Part shown: one piece after another, positions 1-5,411 of the stretch
Layout of the letters: each line of letters opens with the position of its first letter
How positions within the stretch are numbered: the stretch's first letter is position 1
Origin: Lactobacillaceae bacterium
GTDB lineage: Bacteria; Bacillota; Bacilli; Lactobacillales; Lactobacillaceae
Reading direction: 5' to 3'
Assembly (NCBI GenBank): GCA_031261865.1
Contig: JAISIV010000106.1
Location: forward strand, 1 to 5,411
DNA: 5,411 nucleotides
Program-made: the position numbers and the translations under genes
The notes under the pieces: generated by a model
Database searches by the model: none
Seen by the model: only the letters and a program-made list of their open reading frames with translations
Told to the model about the DNA's origin: nothing

Positions 1-1323
1 GGAAGATGGGTTGTAATATGCGTTAACCGTATCAGCTGACATTGACCATTCAGAACGGTCAGTTGGTTTCAGATAACGGCCAAAGTAGAAGCGCTTTTCA
101 GCAGTGTCGATGGCTGAAAGATTTTCAAACAAAGATTCATTTAAATCAACCTTGTAGCTCAAATAACGCGCTGGAATTTGGTCGGGATAACCAATCTTAT
201 AAACAATGGCATCTAACTTCTTGATTGCTTCAGTAATCGTTGCTTCACTGAGCCAATCGTTCTTTTCGAGACGCTCACGGAAAACAGCAATCATTTTTTG
301 AATCATTTGTTCAACATTAGCTTTGGCTTCAGGTGAAAAATGTTGAAGGCGATAATATTCGCCAATTAAGAAACCAAACTTGTTGTCAGCTTCTCGAAAA
401 GCCCATAGGTCTTGGTTTGCGGATGATGGTTGTCCAGAAAGAGTTCGGCCAAAAGTGCCTGCGATTTCACGATTTTCTTCGCTGGTAAGTCCGATTAGAC
501 TTGCTGATTGGGCAATCAACCAATTCTTGTATTGAACGAAGTTGTCAGCTTGATAAACGTTATTCAAATTTTCGTAGAAGCGGTTGTCAAAATAAACAAC
601 TTTATCAGGAGTTGTTCCGTCCAATACTTGAACGGCAATCTTTTTAAGATCAAAAGTTTTAAAGTCGGCAGCGAACTCATCAAAAGCTACAGGATGGTAC
701 AACTTGAAGTATTCTGCCATTTCTTCGCTACTTAAGACATATTGAGATAAATTCTTATCGAATGTTAATGCATCATCAACAATTGTTTGGACTTCTTGTT
801 CGGAGTAACTAAGTTGGCTAAGAAGCTTTACCGTTTGGTCCTTCCAAATATCTAACAACTGTTGAGATGATGGATCATCATAGTAGGTCTTGTCTGGCAA
901 AATGAGCGACAATCCGTCAAAAGTAAACATCCATTTTGAAGTGTCTAGCCAATCCTCGCTGATACTAAAAGGCAGACCAGAAGCGAAGTTTGAATAAAAG
1001 AGATGGGTGGCAAAATTCTCAAAATCTTGCCAATCTTTTAATTCATTAATACTGTCGAGCCCCGCTTGAATATCTTTCAAGCTTTTTGAGCGGGCTTCTT
1101 CGTCCATTGATTGCTTAAATAAATCAACGAAATTTTGTAGATATGTCGGTGTTGGCTTTGTACCATTAGCAAAATCTTTGGTATCGGAAAGCAATTCTTC
1201 TTCGATATCAAAACTTAAATCAGTGAAACCACCAGCGCGTGGCGAGTCGTCACGGATAACTGCCTGTTCAATCCATTCATCATTTACTGATCCGTAAAAA
1301 TCATCTTTTTTTGAAACTGTCAT
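1..1323 (-). CDS. pepO: PepO-type M13 zinc endopeptidase, N-terminal 441 codons (3' end beyond window)
   Basis: This gene encodes a neprilysin-like oligopeptide endopeptidase of family M13, which in lactic acid bacteria cuts peptides in the cytoplasm. The frame is open from ATG at 1323 to the left edge. The N-terminus has the family pattern DDFYGSVNDEWIE followed by SPRAGGFTDLS. Other recognisable stretches are IAGTFGRTLSGQ, KFGFLIGEYYRLQHFSPEAK and NDWLSEATITEAIKKLDAI. Near the edge NAYY (residues 434-437) matches the NAFY/NAYY substrate-backbone binding motif of M13 enzymes. The family is usually about 630 residues, so roughly 70% is present. The HExxH zinc motif normally lies about 40 residues past NAYY and is therefore outside the window, so activity cannot be judged here. 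There is no signal peptide or N-terminal membrane helix, which supports a cytosolic enzyme. The start is fixed by AAAGGAG 7 bases upstream. It lies 78 bases after the last transporter gene, beyond a terminator, so it probably has its own promoter. Confidence 0.93.
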   Translation of the reverse strand, partial: MTVSKKDDFYGSVNDEWIEQAVIRDDSPRAGGFTDLSFDIEEELLSDTKDFANGTKPTPTYLQNFVDLFKQSMDEEARSKSLKDIQAGLDSINELKDWQDFENFATHLFYSNFASGLPFSISEDWLDTSKWMFTFDGLSLILPDKTYYDDPSSQQLLDIWKDQTVKLLSQLSYSEQEVQTIVDDALTFDKNLSQYVLSSEEMAEYFKLYHPVAFDEFAADFKTFDLKKIAVQVLDGTTPDKVVYFDNRFYENLNNVYQADNFVQYKNWLIAQSASLIGLTSEENREIAGTFGRTLSGQPSSANQDLWAFREADNKFGFLIGEYYRLQHFSPEAKANVEQMIQKMIAVFRERLEKNDWLSEATITEAIKKLDAIVYKIGYPDQIPARYLSYKVDLNESLFENLSAIDTAEKRFYFGRYLKPTDRSEWSMSADTVNAYYNPSS

Positions 1324-1330
1324 GTAAAAC

Positions 1331-1337
1331 TCCTTTT
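1331..1337 (-). promoter_or_regulatory. Ribosome binding site of pepO
   Basis: The minus strand reads AAAGGAG, with 7 bases (GTTTTAC-type spacer) before the ATG at 1323. It supports that ATG as the true start, which also begins exactly where M13 similarity begins. Confidence 0.8.
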
Positions 1338-1353
1338 TTAATAGTTGTTTAGT

Positions 1354-1384
1354 ATTTTACTACTCTAAGAAAAAAGCTTCTCAA
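1354..1384 (-). promoter_or_regulatory. Candidate pepO promoter, overlapping the upstream terminator
   Basis: On the minus strand TTGAGA (1384-1379) could serve as -35. It is followed by TAAAAT (1359-1354) at 19 bases, or by TAGTAA (1362-1357) at 16 bases, as -10. Transcription would start near 1347-1350, giving a leader of about 25 bases. The -10 area lies inside a small dyad, TAGTA-TTT-TACTA at 1350-1362, which could be an operator or chance in AT-rich DNA. Neither spacing nor hexamers are ideal; the main argument is that the preceding terminator leaves pepO in need of a promoter in this short gap. Confidence 0.3.
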
Positions 1385-1396
1385 TAATGAGAAGCT
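1370..1396 (-). terminator. Rho-independent terminator of the amino acid transporter operon
   Basis: The minus strand has a perfect 8-base stem AGCTTCTC / GAGAAGCT (1396-1389 and 1382-1375) with loop ATTATT, followed at once by six T residues (1375-1370, the first shared with the stem). It starts 6 bases after the stop codon of the last permease gene, the expected place for the end of the operon. Confidence 0.88.
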
Positions 1397-1401
1397 GTTC
1401 G

Positions 1402-2073
1402 TTATGCGAGATTTTTTTCGATTCGCTTTGAAATTAAACTTAATCCAAAGTTAACTACAAAGTAAATGATAGCCAACATAATGAATACAGGAATCATATA
1501 GTTGGAATTTTGACCGTAGATGATTTGTCCACGATACATCAACTCTGGTAGAACGATTCCAGTTGCCAAAGAAGTGTCTTTAACTAGCGAAATAAATTGT
1601 GAAACAAGGGGTGGCACAATTTTTTTGTAAGCCTGCGGCAGGACAATTCTAAACATGGTTTGTGCATTGGTTAAACCGTTAGCGCGGGCTCCTTCGAATT
1701 GACCTTTGTCGACCGCCATAATTCCACCGCGCACAATTTCTGAAACCATCGCGGATTCGAAGAAGGTGAAAGCGGCAATTGAAGCCCAGAATATTGATAA
1801 ATGAACTCCAATATTAGGAAGTGCAAAATACATAAAGAAGATGATTAAGAGCAATGGCAAATTACGGACAATATCAACTGCAATACTTACCCAGCGAGAG
1901 AAGTAAGGAATTTTTTCATAGACAATAATTCCAAAAATTGATCCAAAAACGAAACTTAAAGCAATTGAAATTACGGATACAGATAATGTGTAAAGCAATC
2001 CGATGAACAAATATCTTAGATTGTAATAATTAAAGGCTTCTATAGTAGAAGCAAGTGTCATAGCAATACTCAT
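1402..2073 (-). CDS. glnP: Polar amino acid ABC transporter permease (second permease, 223 aa)
   Basis: This is an inner-membrane permease of the polar amino acid (PAAT/HisMQ) type, one half of the channel through which the binding protein's substrate enters the cell. Hydrophobic segments lie near residues 20-51, 61-88, 95-112 and 190-214. The EAA loop that contacts the ATPase is at residues 127-148, beginning EGARANGLTNAQ and ending RIVLPQA. Length is normal for the family. The ATG at 2073 overlaps the TGA of the preceding permease (ATGA, 2070-2073) and has AGGAGG 6 bases upstream, so translational coupling is likely. A second Met at residue 5 lacks that spacing. It is related to but clearly different from the other permease, which indicates a heterodimeric channel. 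Substrate is inferred from the binding protein: glutamate, glutamine or aspartate. The symbol follows common lactobacillal usage and does not assert proven specificity. Confidence 0.93.
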   Translation of the reverse strand: MSIAMTLASTIEAFNYYNLRYLFIGLLYTLSVSVISIALSFVFGSIFGIIVYEKIPYFSRWVSIAVDIVRNLPLLLIIFFMYFALPNIGVHLSIFWASIAAFTFFESAMVSEIVRGGIMAVDKGQFEGARANGLTNAQTMFRIVLPQAYKKIVPPLVSQFISLVKDTSLATGIVLPELMYRGQIIYGQNSNYMIPVFIMLAIIYFVVNFGLSLISKRIEKNLA

Positions 2074-2735
2074 GCGTTACCTCCTCTATTACTACGGTAT
2101 TCGATATATTTCATGCCGTAACTCAATGGCAAAGTAATAACTAAGTAGAACAAGGCAACAACCATATAAGTTCCCATTGAATCGAATGTGCTTTGGGCAA
2201 TATTATTTGCCTGATACATCAAGTCCATTCCGGCAACAAAGGCTAGAACGGAGCTGTTTTTTACTAAATTAATAAATTGATTACCAAGACTTGGGATCGA
2301 CATTTTGAATGCCTGCGGCAAAATAATTAGGCGCATAGTTTGCCACCAAGTCATTCCGTTAGTACGGCCCGCTTCCATTTGGCCTTTGGGAATAGCGTTT
2401 ATGCTGGCACGGATAACTTCAGCAATGAATGAAGAAGTATAAAGTGTTAAACCGATTGTCCCAGCTGTAAAACCATCCATGGCAATTCCTAAATGAGTTA
2501 CCAGTGGAGCTACAAAAGCGAAGAAAAACAGAGTTATTACAAGCAATGGAATATTTCGGAAAATTTCAACATAAGCCTGAGCCAGGCGATTAACGAACTT
2601 ATTCGGAACTAGCTGAAGGACCGCGAACAATGTTCCTAAAACCAAAGATCCAATCAAAGCGATAATTGATGATTCAAGCGTAATCAAGAAACCATCAGCA
2701 AAAGTTGCGAAATATTTAGTTAGAATTTCAATCAT
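2070..2735 (-). CDS. glnM: Polar amino acid ABC transporter permease (first permease, 221 aa)
   Basis: This is the partner inner-membrane permease of the same PAAT-type importer. Hydrophobic segments lie near residues 15-43, 62-82, 92-108 and 188-206 (numbered from the ATG at 2735). The EAA loop is at residues 121-142, starting EAGRTNGMTWWQ and ending RLIILPQA; the downstream stretch NQFINLVKNSSVLA is also typical. I chose ATG at 2735, not the in-frame TTG at 2753 that would add six residues. The ATG sits in an ATGA overlap with the binding protein's stop, has GGGAGG 10 bases upstream, and the TTG start would place that same GGGAGG inside its own reading frame. At the far end its TGA overlaps the next permease's ATG. 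The two permeases share the fold and the LPQA turn but differ in most residues. Substrate assignment is by context only, and the symbol is conventional. Confidence 0.92.
   Translation of the reverse strand: MIEILTKYFATFADGFLITLESSIIALIGSLVLGTLFAVLQLVPNKFVNRLAQAYVEIFRNIPLLVITLFFFAFVAPLVTHLGIAMDGFTAGTIGLTLYTSSFIAEVIRASINAIPKGQMEAGRTNGMTWWQTMRLIILPQAFKMSIPSLGNQFINLVKNSSVLAFVAGMDLMYQANNIAQSTFDSMGTYMVVALFYLVITLPLSYGMKYIEYRSNRGGNA
2080..2085 (-). promoter_or_regulatory. Ribosome binding site of the second permease
   Basis: The minus strand shows AGGAGG ending 6 bases before the ATG at 2073. It lies inside the last codons of the preceding permease gene, so the two genes are arranged for coupled translation. 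Confidence 0.8.
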
Positions 2736-3595
2736 CGTTTCAAATCCTCCCAATTAATTCCAGGCACGCCGTCGAACCATTTCTTGACGATTTTGTTATA
2801 TTTACCGCTTGCGGTAATTTCTTTAAGCGCTTTATTGGCTGCTCTAACGATTGGACCTTGATTATTGTCAAAGGCTAAACCATAAGGTTCAGTAGTAAAA
2901 GTACCACCAACGACGACGTATCCTTTATTCTCAGTAGCCATTCCATAAAGGATTCCGTTATCAGTTGTTAAAGCATCTCCTTGACCGGCTCTTAAAGCCG
3001 TCATTGCTTGAGCATAATCACTTAACCCAAGAACTTTAGCTTTTGGTGCGTATTTTTTTATGTTGACAACAGAATTTGATCCAACCACTCCGAGGACAGT
3101 CTTGCCTTTTTTATTTAAATCAGCGACTGATTTGATATCAGAACCTTTTTTAACTAGTAATGATTGTCCAGCGTCAAAATATGAATTTGAAAAATCAATA
3201 ATCTTTTCGCGTTCAGGGGTGATGGTCGCTGTTGCAGCAAAGGCATCGATGTTACCGTTTTTTAGCAATTGGATTCTGGTAGATGAAGTTACTTGAGTAA
3301 ACACTGGATCAATAGTGATATTTAAATCATCGGCGATTTGTTGCGTGACCGCTTTGGCGATATCAACATCGAATCCTTCAATTTGACCAGTTTTGGTGTT
3401 CATCAAACCGAAAAGTTTAGTGTCGGCTTTGACACCCCAAACCATGCGGTGACTATTTTTGACACGTTCTAACGTGTCAGTAGTGTCTTGACTGTTAGCT
3501 GAGAACACTGCTAACAGAGCAATACTTCCAAAGAAGAAAATCATTGAAAGCAAAGTCAAGATAATACCGAAGCGTTTCTTTTTTGCTTTTTCCAT
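2732..3595 (-). CDS. glnH: Amino acid ABC transporter substrate-binding protein, PEB1/GluB/GlnH-like (287 aa)
   Basis: This extracytoplasmic binding protein captures a polar amino acid and delivers it to the two permeases. Residues 1-8 are basic (five Lys/Arg) and 9-31 form one hydrophobic helix, acting as signal peptide or membrane anchor. The mature domain starts near residue 48 with HRMVWGVKADTKLFGLMN, then GQIEGFDVDIAKAV (70-83), as in the PEB1/GluB glutamate-aspartate group. ATITPEREKIIDFS (123-136) is the family signature; R129 is the expected ligand alpha-carboxylate contact and D212 in the TTDN stretch the expected amino-group contact. The C-terminus (EPYGLAF, then the KKWFDG stretch) is complete. 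No cysteine exists in the N-terminal region, so the usual lipobox is absent; cleavage after ANS (residues 33-35) is possible. ATG at 3595 follows AAAGGAG closely. The gene lies 14 bases after the ATPase gene and overlaps the next gene by 4. Glutamate/aspartate/glutamine specificity is inferred from family resemblance. Confidence 0.92.
   Translation of the reverse strand: MEKAKKKRFGIILTLLSMIFFFGSIALLAVFSANSQDTTDTLERVKNSHRMVWGVKADTKLFGLMNTKTGQIEGFDVDIAKAVTQQIADDLNITIDPVFTQVTSSTRIQLLKNGNIDAFAATATITPEREKIIDFSNSYFDAGQSLLVKKGSDIKSVADLNKKGKTVLGVVGSNSVVNIKKYAPKAKVLGLSDYAQAMTALRAGQGDALTTDNGILYGMATENKGYVVVGGTFTTEPYGLAFDNNQGPIVRAANKALKEITASGKYNKIVKKWFDGVPGINWEDLKR
2746..2751 (-). promoter_or_regulatory. 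Ribosome binding site that decides the first permease start
   Basis: GGGAGG on the minus strand lies 10 bases before the ATG at 2735 and within codons for Asn-Trp-Glu-Asp near the end of the binding-protein gene. It supports the ATG start and argues against the TTG at 2753-2751, which overlaps the motif itself. Confidence 0.7.
3460..3479. repeat. Perfect 9+9 base inverted repeat inside the binding-protein gene
   Basis: TGACACGTT at 3460-3468 and AACGTGTCA at 3471-3479 are exact reverse complements separated by CT. On the mRNA this can fold into a hairpin about 116 bases after the start codon, in the codons for D40-TLERV-K46, the linker between the hydrophobic N-terminus and the folded domain. 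No T-run follows on either strand in the right direction, so it is not an intrinsic terminator. Its function is unknown and it may be chance. Confidence 0.6.
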
Positions 3596-3600
3596 GCGTT

Positions 3601-3608
3601 TCTCCTTT
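3601..3608 (-). promoter_or_regulatory. Ribosome binding site of the binding-protein gene
   Basis: AAAGGAGA on the minus strand, in the 14-base gap after the ATPase stop codon, precedes the ATG at 3595 with about 5-6 bases of spacing. Confidence 0.8.
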
Positions 3609-3609
3609 A

Positions 3610-4353
3610 TTAGTGGTGCTCAATTTGGCTAATGAATTGTTGTGCACGTTCTGATTTTGGCTTCTTAAAGAAGTCTTCAGTCTTCGAATCTTCGAGGATT
3701 TGTCCGTCAGCCATGAAAACAACGCGGTCAGCAACGGCTTTAGCGAAGTTCATTTCGTGGGTAACAACTAGCATTGTCATATTTGAATCCTTAGCAATAT
3801 CACGCATGACATCCAAAACATCTCCGATCATTTCTGGATCCAATGCTGAAGTAGGTTCATCAAATAATAGAGCTTTTGGTTGCATTGCAAGTGAACGAGC
3901 AATGGCGACACGTTGCTTTTGTCCACCCGACAATTCGCTCGGCATGTTTGCAGATTTGTCTGCTAGTCCTACTTTTTCAAGTAAAGACATAGCAATATCG
4001 TGGTTTTCTTTTTCATCGCGCTTCAAAACAATACGAGGTGCAAGCATGATGTTTTCTAGAGTTGATTTGTTTTCGTACAAATTAAAGTGTTGAAAAACCA
4101 TACCGACGTTCTTACGAATCTTATTAATATCAGTTTGTGGACTGGCTAAATCATATCCGTCCACGATTAATTTTCCGGAGTTAATATCTTCTAAACCGTT
4201 AATTGTACGGATTAATGTTGACTTTCCGGAACCAGAAGGTCCGATTAAAACGACCGTTTCACCGGCATTGATATCTATATTGATGTCCTTTAATGCATGG
4301 AAATCTCCATAATACTTTTCCACGTTTTGGAATTGAATCATTTTTTCTGTCAT
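3610..4353 (-). CDS. glnQ: Polar amino acid ABC transporter ATP-binding protein (247 aa)
   Basis: This is the cytoplasmic ATPase that powers the importer, working as a homodimer under the two permeases. All motifs are intact: Walker A GPSGSGKST (residues 38-46), Q-loop GMVFQHFNLY with Q88, signature LSGGQ (141-145), Walker B ALLFDEP with catalytic E166, D-loop SALDPE and switch histidine H199 in VVTHEM. The SPQTDINKIRKNVGMVFQ pattern and the length of about 245 residues are typical of GlnQ/HisP-type ATPases. An ATG at 4365 in the same frame would add MEGF, but I prefer ATG at 4353 because GGAGGG lies 4 bases before it and is encoded by that extra stretch, whereas 4365 has only a weak AAGG. 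It is the first gene of the operon, 60 bases after the exporter gene, and the binding-protein gene follows after 14 bases. Substrate is inferred from the neighbours. Confidence 0.95.
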   Translation of the reverse strand: MTEKMIQFQNVEKYYGDFHALKDINIDINAGETVVLIGPSGSGKSTLIRTINGLEDINSGKLIVDGYDLASPQTDINKIRKNVGMVFQHFNLYENKSTLENIMLAPRIVLKRDEKENHDIAMSLLEKVGLADKSANMPSELSGGQKQRVAIARSLAMQPKALLFDEPTSALDPEMIGDVLDVMRDIAKDSNMTMLVVTHEMNFAKAVADRVVFMADGQILEDSKTEDFFKKPKSERAQQFISQIEHH

Positions 4354-4357
4354 AAAA

Positions 4358-4363
4358 CCCTCC
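4358..4363 (-). promoter_or_regulatory. Ribosome binding site that decides the ATPase start
   Basis: GGAGGG on the minus strand stands 4 bases before the ATG at 4353. The alternative ATG at 4365-4363 shares its final G with this motif, so that start would make the site coding and leave itself with little ribosome binding signal. Confidence 0.65.
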
Positions 4364-4368
4364 ATTGA

Positions 4369-4412
4369 CCTTATACAAGTGTAAACTATCTAAATTTGAG
4401 ACTAGTTTTCAA
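4369..4412 (-). promoter_or_regulatory. Candidate promoter region of the amino acid transporter operon
   Basis: The 60-base gap before the ATPase gene is AT-rich. On the minus strand TTGAAA (4412-4407) followed after 16 bases by GATAGT (4390-4385) is one possible promoter, giving a leader of about 25 bases. TATAAG (4375-4370) is a better -10 but has no good -35 and would start transcription almost at the ribosome binding site. I see no intrinsic terminator, T-box or riboswitch in the gap, so read-through from the exporter gene remains possible. Confidence 0.3.
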
Positions 4413-4442
4413 TTTAACTATTACTCTGCATCTTATACAAGT
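4370..4442. repeat. Pair of 11-base direct repeats CTTATACAAGT around the exporter stop / operon start
   Basis: CTTATACAAGT occurs at 4370-4380, in the gap before the ATPase gene, and again at 4432-4442, inside the last codons of the exporter gene (Asp-Leu-Tyr-Lys). The copies start 62 bases apart. Each is an imperfect palindrome. The pair could be an operator or a coincidence constrained in one copy by protein sequence. Confidence 0.45.
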
Positions 4443-5411
4443 CGTAGTAATAACCTTTTTTAGCAATTAATTGATCATGCGTTCCCCGTTCAACCACTTC
4501 TCCTTTATCGAGAACTAAGATTAAATCAGCATCTTTGATAGTTGAAAGTCTATGAGCAATGGCAATGGTCGTTCTATTTGAACGCATTTTTTTAAGCGCA
4601 GTTTGAATGATTGTTTCAGTTTGCGTATCAATATTAGCTGTCGCTTCGTCCAAAATTAAAATTTTTGGATTACGCACAATCGTACGCGCAAAACTAAGTA
4701 ATTGCTTTTGACCACCAGATAATGAAGTCCCTCCTTCAAGTACTGGAGTGTCGTATTTTTCAGGAAGCGCATTTATAAACTCATCAGCTGAGACAAATTC
4801 AGCGGCCTCTTTAATTTGTTCATCAGTAATCGTTTCATCATACATGCGGATGTTACTTTTAATGTCTCCAAAGAACATAAAAGCGTCCTGCAAAACTAGA
4901 CCGGTTTTACGTCTGAAATCAGCCATGTCTAGATCCCTAATATCTTGACCATCGATCAAGATTTGGCCTGATTGGAATTCATAGAATCGCATCAATGCAT
5001 TAATAGTTGAACTTTTACCTGATCCGGTGTGTCCTACTAAAGCGACCGTTTGACCTGGCTCAGCTACGAATGACAAGTTCTTTAAAATGACGTTTTTATC
5101 GTCATAGCTGAAATTAACATTTTTAAATTCAATACGGCCATCCGTGATCGTTTTATCAGCTCCGGGGTTTTGGGAGGGTTCGTATTCGGTTTCATCAAGA
5201 ATCTTTCCAGCACGATATCCCGAAACCACTCCGTCTTGGAAAGAAGACATCTGTTGTTGAAGATTAGAAAGGGGGCTGAAAATATTTGTCGCAAGAGAAA
5301 TGAATACGTAGGCGGAACCGGCAGCAATCAGTCCTCTAATTGAAGTTTGTCCAAGATATAAATAAATAACGACAACGGCAATTCCTTGCAATAACTGATT
5401 TAACGGCCCAA
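4414..5411 (-). CDS. Half-size ABC exporter, C-terminal 331 residues with complete ATPase domain (5' end beyond window)
   Basis: This is the end of a membrane ABC exporter of the multidrug/lipid pump type (MdlB/YheH/LmrD-like). The frame is open to the right edge and reads GPLNQLLQGI there; no start codon is in view, and the Leu codon TTG at 5391 is internal. Membrane helices 5 and 6 are near fragment residues 8-20 and 31-50, then a linker, then the nucleotide-binding domain from about residue 90. Motifs, in fragment numbering: Walker A GHTGSGKSS (126-134), Q-loop LVLQDAFMFFGDI, signature SLSGGQKQLLSFAR (229-242), Walker B ILILDEA with the catalytic Glu, D-loop TANIDTQTE and switch His in IAHRLST. 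The combination QLLSFAR plus ATANIDTQTE is typical of one subunit of heterodimeric exporters, so a partner gene upstream is expected. All ATPase motifs are canonical in this half. The gene ends with TAA at 4416-4414 and no terminator follows. Its substrate cannot be told from sequence. Confidence 0.93.
   Translation of the reverse strand, partial: GPLNQLLQGIAVVVIYLYLGQTSIRGLIAAGSAYVFISLATNIFSPLSNLQQQMSSFQDGVVSGYRAGKILDETEYEPSQNPGADKTITDGRIEFKNVNFSYDDKNVILKNLSFVAEPGQTVALVGHTGSGKSSTINALMRFYEFQSGQILIDGQDIRDLDMADFRRKTGLVLQDAFMFFGDIKSNIRMYDETITDEQIKEAAEFVSADEFINALPEKYDTPVLEGGTSLSGGQKQLLSFARTIVRNPKILILDEATANIDTQTETIIQTALKKMRSNRTTIAIAHRLSTIKDADLILVLDKGEVVERGTHDQLIAKKGYYYDLYKMQSNS

Noticed and set aside
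42..735. Plus-strand open frames opposite pepO (42-224 and 508-735)
   Set aside because: They lie antisense to a clearly conserved peptidase gene, lack good ribosome binding sites and resemble no protein family I know.
1631..2320. Repeated GCCTGCGGCA at 1631-1640 and 2311-2320
   Set aside because: Both copies encode the conserved Leu-Pro-Gln-Ala of the EAA loop in two homologous permeases, so protein homology explains the repeat.
3495..3734. Minus-strand 79-codon frame across the ATPase/binding-protein junction
   Set aside because: It overlaps both real genes out of frame and has no recognisable domain; both real genes have intact ends and ribosome binding sites here.
3060..4093. Plus-strand open frames opposite the binding-protein and ATPase genes (3060-3296, 3632-4093)
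   Set aside because: They are antisense shadows of genes with intact family motifs; the longer one simply reflects the codon pattern of the ATPase gene.
4354..4413. T-box or other amino acid riboswitch before the transporter operon
   Set aside because: The gap is only 60 bases and has no specifier stem, T-box motif or terminator/antiterminator pair.
4399..4415. CodY-like box in the operon leader
   Set aside because: AGTTTTCAATTTAAC shares only about half its positions with the AATTTTCWGAAAATT consensus and lacks the right half.
4748..5327. Small frames within the exporter gene (plus 4748-4948, minus 5082-5327)
   Set aside because: Both are out of frame with a continuous exporter coding sequence that carries all ATPase motifs.
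1..5411. A novel defence, mobile or biosynthetic system
   Set aside because: Every long open frame belongs to a well-known family in a normal arrangement; no terminal repeats, transposase, phage genes, spacer arrays or unknown conserved genes are visible.

Overview
This window looks like chromosomal DNA from a low-to-moderate-GC Gram-positive bacterium of the order Lactobacillales. A member of the Leuconostoc/Oenococcus/Weissella group or a lactobacillus is plausible, but the genus is an inference. The reasons are the AT-leaning base composition, strong GGAGG-type ribosome binding sites, a cytoplasmic PepO-type peptidase, and a four-gene polar amino acid ABC transporter in the order ATPase, binding protein, permease, permease. 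All genes lie on the minus strand, so transcription runs from high to low coordinates.

Layout in transcription order: (1) 5411-4414 is the C-terminal half of a half-size ABC exporter (last two membrane helices plus a complete nucleotide-binding domain); its 5' end is outside the window. (2) After a 60-base gap with no recognisable terminator comes a compact operon at 4353-1402: an ATPase (GlnQ type), a substrate-binding protein (GlnH/PEB1/GluB type), and two permeases joined by 4-base ATGA stop/start overlaps. (3) A clear intrinsic terminator sits immediately after the last permease (1370-1396). (4) From 1323 down to the left edge lies the N-terminal 441 codons of an M13-family endopeptidase, pepO. 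Its zinc site would be encoded just outside the window.

The four central genes together make one complete importer: one ATPase (as homodimer), two different permeases (as heterodimer) and one binding protein, most likely for glutamate, glutamine or aspartate. PepO would release amino acids from peptides inside the cell, so it fits the theme of amino acid supply without being part of the complex. The exporter is probably one half of a heterodimeric multidrug/lipid-type pump and is functionally unrelated.

This is an ordinary core-genome region and I see no new system, mobile element, CRISPR array or RNA gene. The points worth a second look are small: a binding protein with no lipobox cysteine, a perfect 9+9 base inverted repeat inside its gene within a cluster of GACAC/GTGTC motifs, an 11-base direct repeat flanking the operon's start region, and a possible pepO promoter that overlaps the upstream terminator.
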